Origin: Pholis gunnellus
Taxonomy: Eukaryota > Chordata > Actinopteri > Perciformes > Pholidae
NCBI GenBank assembly: GCA_910591455.2
Contig: OU342820.1
Coordinates: 6,066,206 to 6,130,205, forward strand
Direction: 5' to 3'
Length of the DNA: 64,000 bases
Below, one piece after another: positions 62,771-64,000 of the stretch. Every line of letters starts with the position of its first letter. Position 1 is the stretch's first letter. The position numbers were made by a program, and so were the translations under genes. The notes below the pieces were generated by a model. The model did not search any database. It saw only the letters and a list, made by a program, of their open reading frames with translations, and was not told where the DNA came from.

Positions 62771-63256
62771 CACTGGCATCAGCACTGTTGGCAGTTCGTC
62801 TTTCAAGTCAGACGCCCCAGCCTACCCCGCCTGTCTGCCTGCTGTCTGTCTGCCTGCACCCAGAGTTTGTACCGATGCAGAAGGGGATGAGAGGAGTTGC
62901 AGCCAAATCAGCTCCGCCTCCCTGTTGTTGTTTTAGGTAATTTTCATATGAAGAGGACAATGGGTTCAAGTTATGAAGGGCACATCAAAAGCGCATTGTC
63001 TCGCTTTCAAGCGTTGTGTCTCTCAACCTGTAACAGGTTTTGTTTGTTTTTGGCTGTCAGCACAAAGTAGAGCCCTGCTGAATCTAACAAGTAGACCCAT
63101 TTCAGACACAATGAGGGAGTAAATAAAAGATGAGAAATAACAAGACAGCATGTGGAAGACAGAACACCGATAACATTTACAAAAAACAAACAGCAGTAGT
63201 TTAGGCTGCGTAGACACGGCTAGTCTTTAAAAATATCTTTCTTTGAAGAAAAATGG

Positions 63257-63354
63257 TGACGTAATCTCGCGAGTGACAGACGCACGGCCGAGATTGACAG
63301 CAGTGCAGCCAATCGAAATGCAGAGATCTAAGTTCAGAGACCGGCATGACGTCA
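63257..63354. promoter_or_regulatory. Two CRE-like sites in intron near the first visible exon
   Basis: TGACGTAA at 63257-63264 and the perfect palindrome TGACGTCA at 63347-63354 lie about 300-400 bp inside the intron after the 63657-64000 exon. Both match CREB/ATF consensus. Function is untested, and the surrounding sequence could belong to an unlisted repeat. Confidence 0.35.
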
Positions 63355-63656
63355 CGTCTTACGGTGTAACAAGTAGGTCTGCTGAACTTCCAAATAACAA
63401 GACTAAACAATTAAATTAGGGTTGTATCAAGTGTGCTTTGGCGTTTTAAACATGAATCATTGATCAGTGCAGGCCGACACTTTCATATTCACCGTTTCCA
63501 AGGTTGAGGCCCTCTTTATATTTGAACACTCAAACCACCCACGCATACTTAGTCGCACAATTACTCTAAACGGGGACATTTTGGGGGCTTTTACATAACC
63601 GGAACGGTTTGAAAACGAGCACAATTTTACTGGAGAAGCCCTCCCGAGGGTCCTAC

Positions 63657-64000
63657 CTTGGCAGCCATGATCATGGAGGAGCCCCCGCGCACTCCGAGGA
63701 TGGGGATGTGGGTCTGGGCTGAAATGAAGTCGAGGATCTGGGCGATGGCCTCCTGGTCGGTGTCGTCGCCGAACACCACGCCCTGCAGCCAGTGCTCCGT
63801 CATGAGGTCACAGATGCTCTTGATGATGCTCTTAGGGTCCGTCTCATTCATGGTCAGCACCTCCACGTTGGGCGCCATGTGGAGGAAGTCGTCCTTCTCG
63901 CGGGCGCCGGCCAGCGCCACCTCGCTGGAGTTGCCCACCAGGACGACGGCGATGCTGAGGCCGCGCAGGATGTTGGGCAGGGCCATGTGGTGGGGAGGGG
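63657..64000 (-). CDS. grin2b: grin2b exon: ATD upper lobe (partial; true start outside window)
   Basis: This exon encodes the start of the ATD R1 lobe. The frame is open to the window edge and reads PPHHMALPNILRGLSIAVVL, VGNSSEVALAGAREKDDFLH, MAPNVEVLTMNETDPKSIIK, SICDLMTEHWLQGVVFGDDT, DQEAIAQILDFISAQTHIPI and LGVRGGSSMIMAAK. REKDDF, MNETDPKSII and DDTDQEAIAQILDFISAQT mark GluN2B. The Met at 63984-63986 is unlikely to be the start, because no signal peptide follows it and the frame continues upstream. Gln110, Ile111 and Phe114 of the ifenprodil pocket are kept. At human His127, a zinc ligand, this gene has Arg (CGC, 63687-63689), and human Asp136 is Ala. NSS and NET are possible N-glycosylation sites. 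Donor GTAGGA. Confidence 0.96.

Noticed and set aside
63984..63986. ATG in the first visible exon as the start codon
   Set aside because: The frame is open upstream to the window edge, the residues after this Met are mature ATD sequence, and no signal peptide follows. The real start should lie beyond 64000.

Overview
The window is a piece of teleost (probably percomorph) nuclear DNA lying inside one gene: a GluN2B-type NMDA receptor subunit gene (grin2b) transcribed from the minus strand. Twelve coding exons can be read with GT-AG splice sites and compatible phases. They give about 769 codons of uninterrupted reading frame, from near the start of the amino-terminal domain (ATD) to the linker just before transmembrane segment M4. 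The signal peptide lies beyond position 64000. M4 and the long cytoplasmic tail lie beyond position 1. Fish origin is inferred from the protein (GluN2B-like but diverged from mammals), the interspersed repeats of a kind familiar from percomorph introns, and the very dense (CA)n, (GA)n and poly-G tracts.

Layout in gene order, high to low coordinates: ATD exon 63657-64000 (partial); a 34.8 kb intron with no recognisable gene; three ATD exons at 28710-28853, 28109-28379 and 21871-22063; an ATD exon at 13554-13668; the ATD/S1 linker exon at 10028-10236; S1 ligand-binding exons at 9450-9621 and 5234-5387; the M1 exon at 4431-4556; the M2 pore loop/M3 exon at 1636-1865; S2 exons at 1317-1477 and 693-880. 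Encoded on a membrane subunit, these make the bilobed regulatory ATD, the glutamate-binding clamshell (S1+S2) and the channel pore. Glutamate-contact motifs, the pore asparagine and the M3 SYTANLAAF motif are intact, so the gene looks functional.

The introns carry microsatellites, poly-G/C tracts, a degenerate LINE reverse-transcriptase fragment, two copies of a foldback-type repeat with (TTAGC)3 ends, two copies of another shared repeat, and a hAT-like miniature element with a probable target duplication. No second protein gene, tRNA, rRNA or CRISPR array was found.

The most interesting points are: an Arg in place of the ATD zinc-ligand His (human H127) and Tyr in place of ifenprodil-site Phe176; two introns that split a region I recall as a single exon of about 599 nt in human GRIN2B; simple repeats placed within 20-80 nt of many splice sites; and several AT-rich unique blocks in the largest intron that look like conserved non-coding elements. 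I found no evidence of a wholly new biological system.
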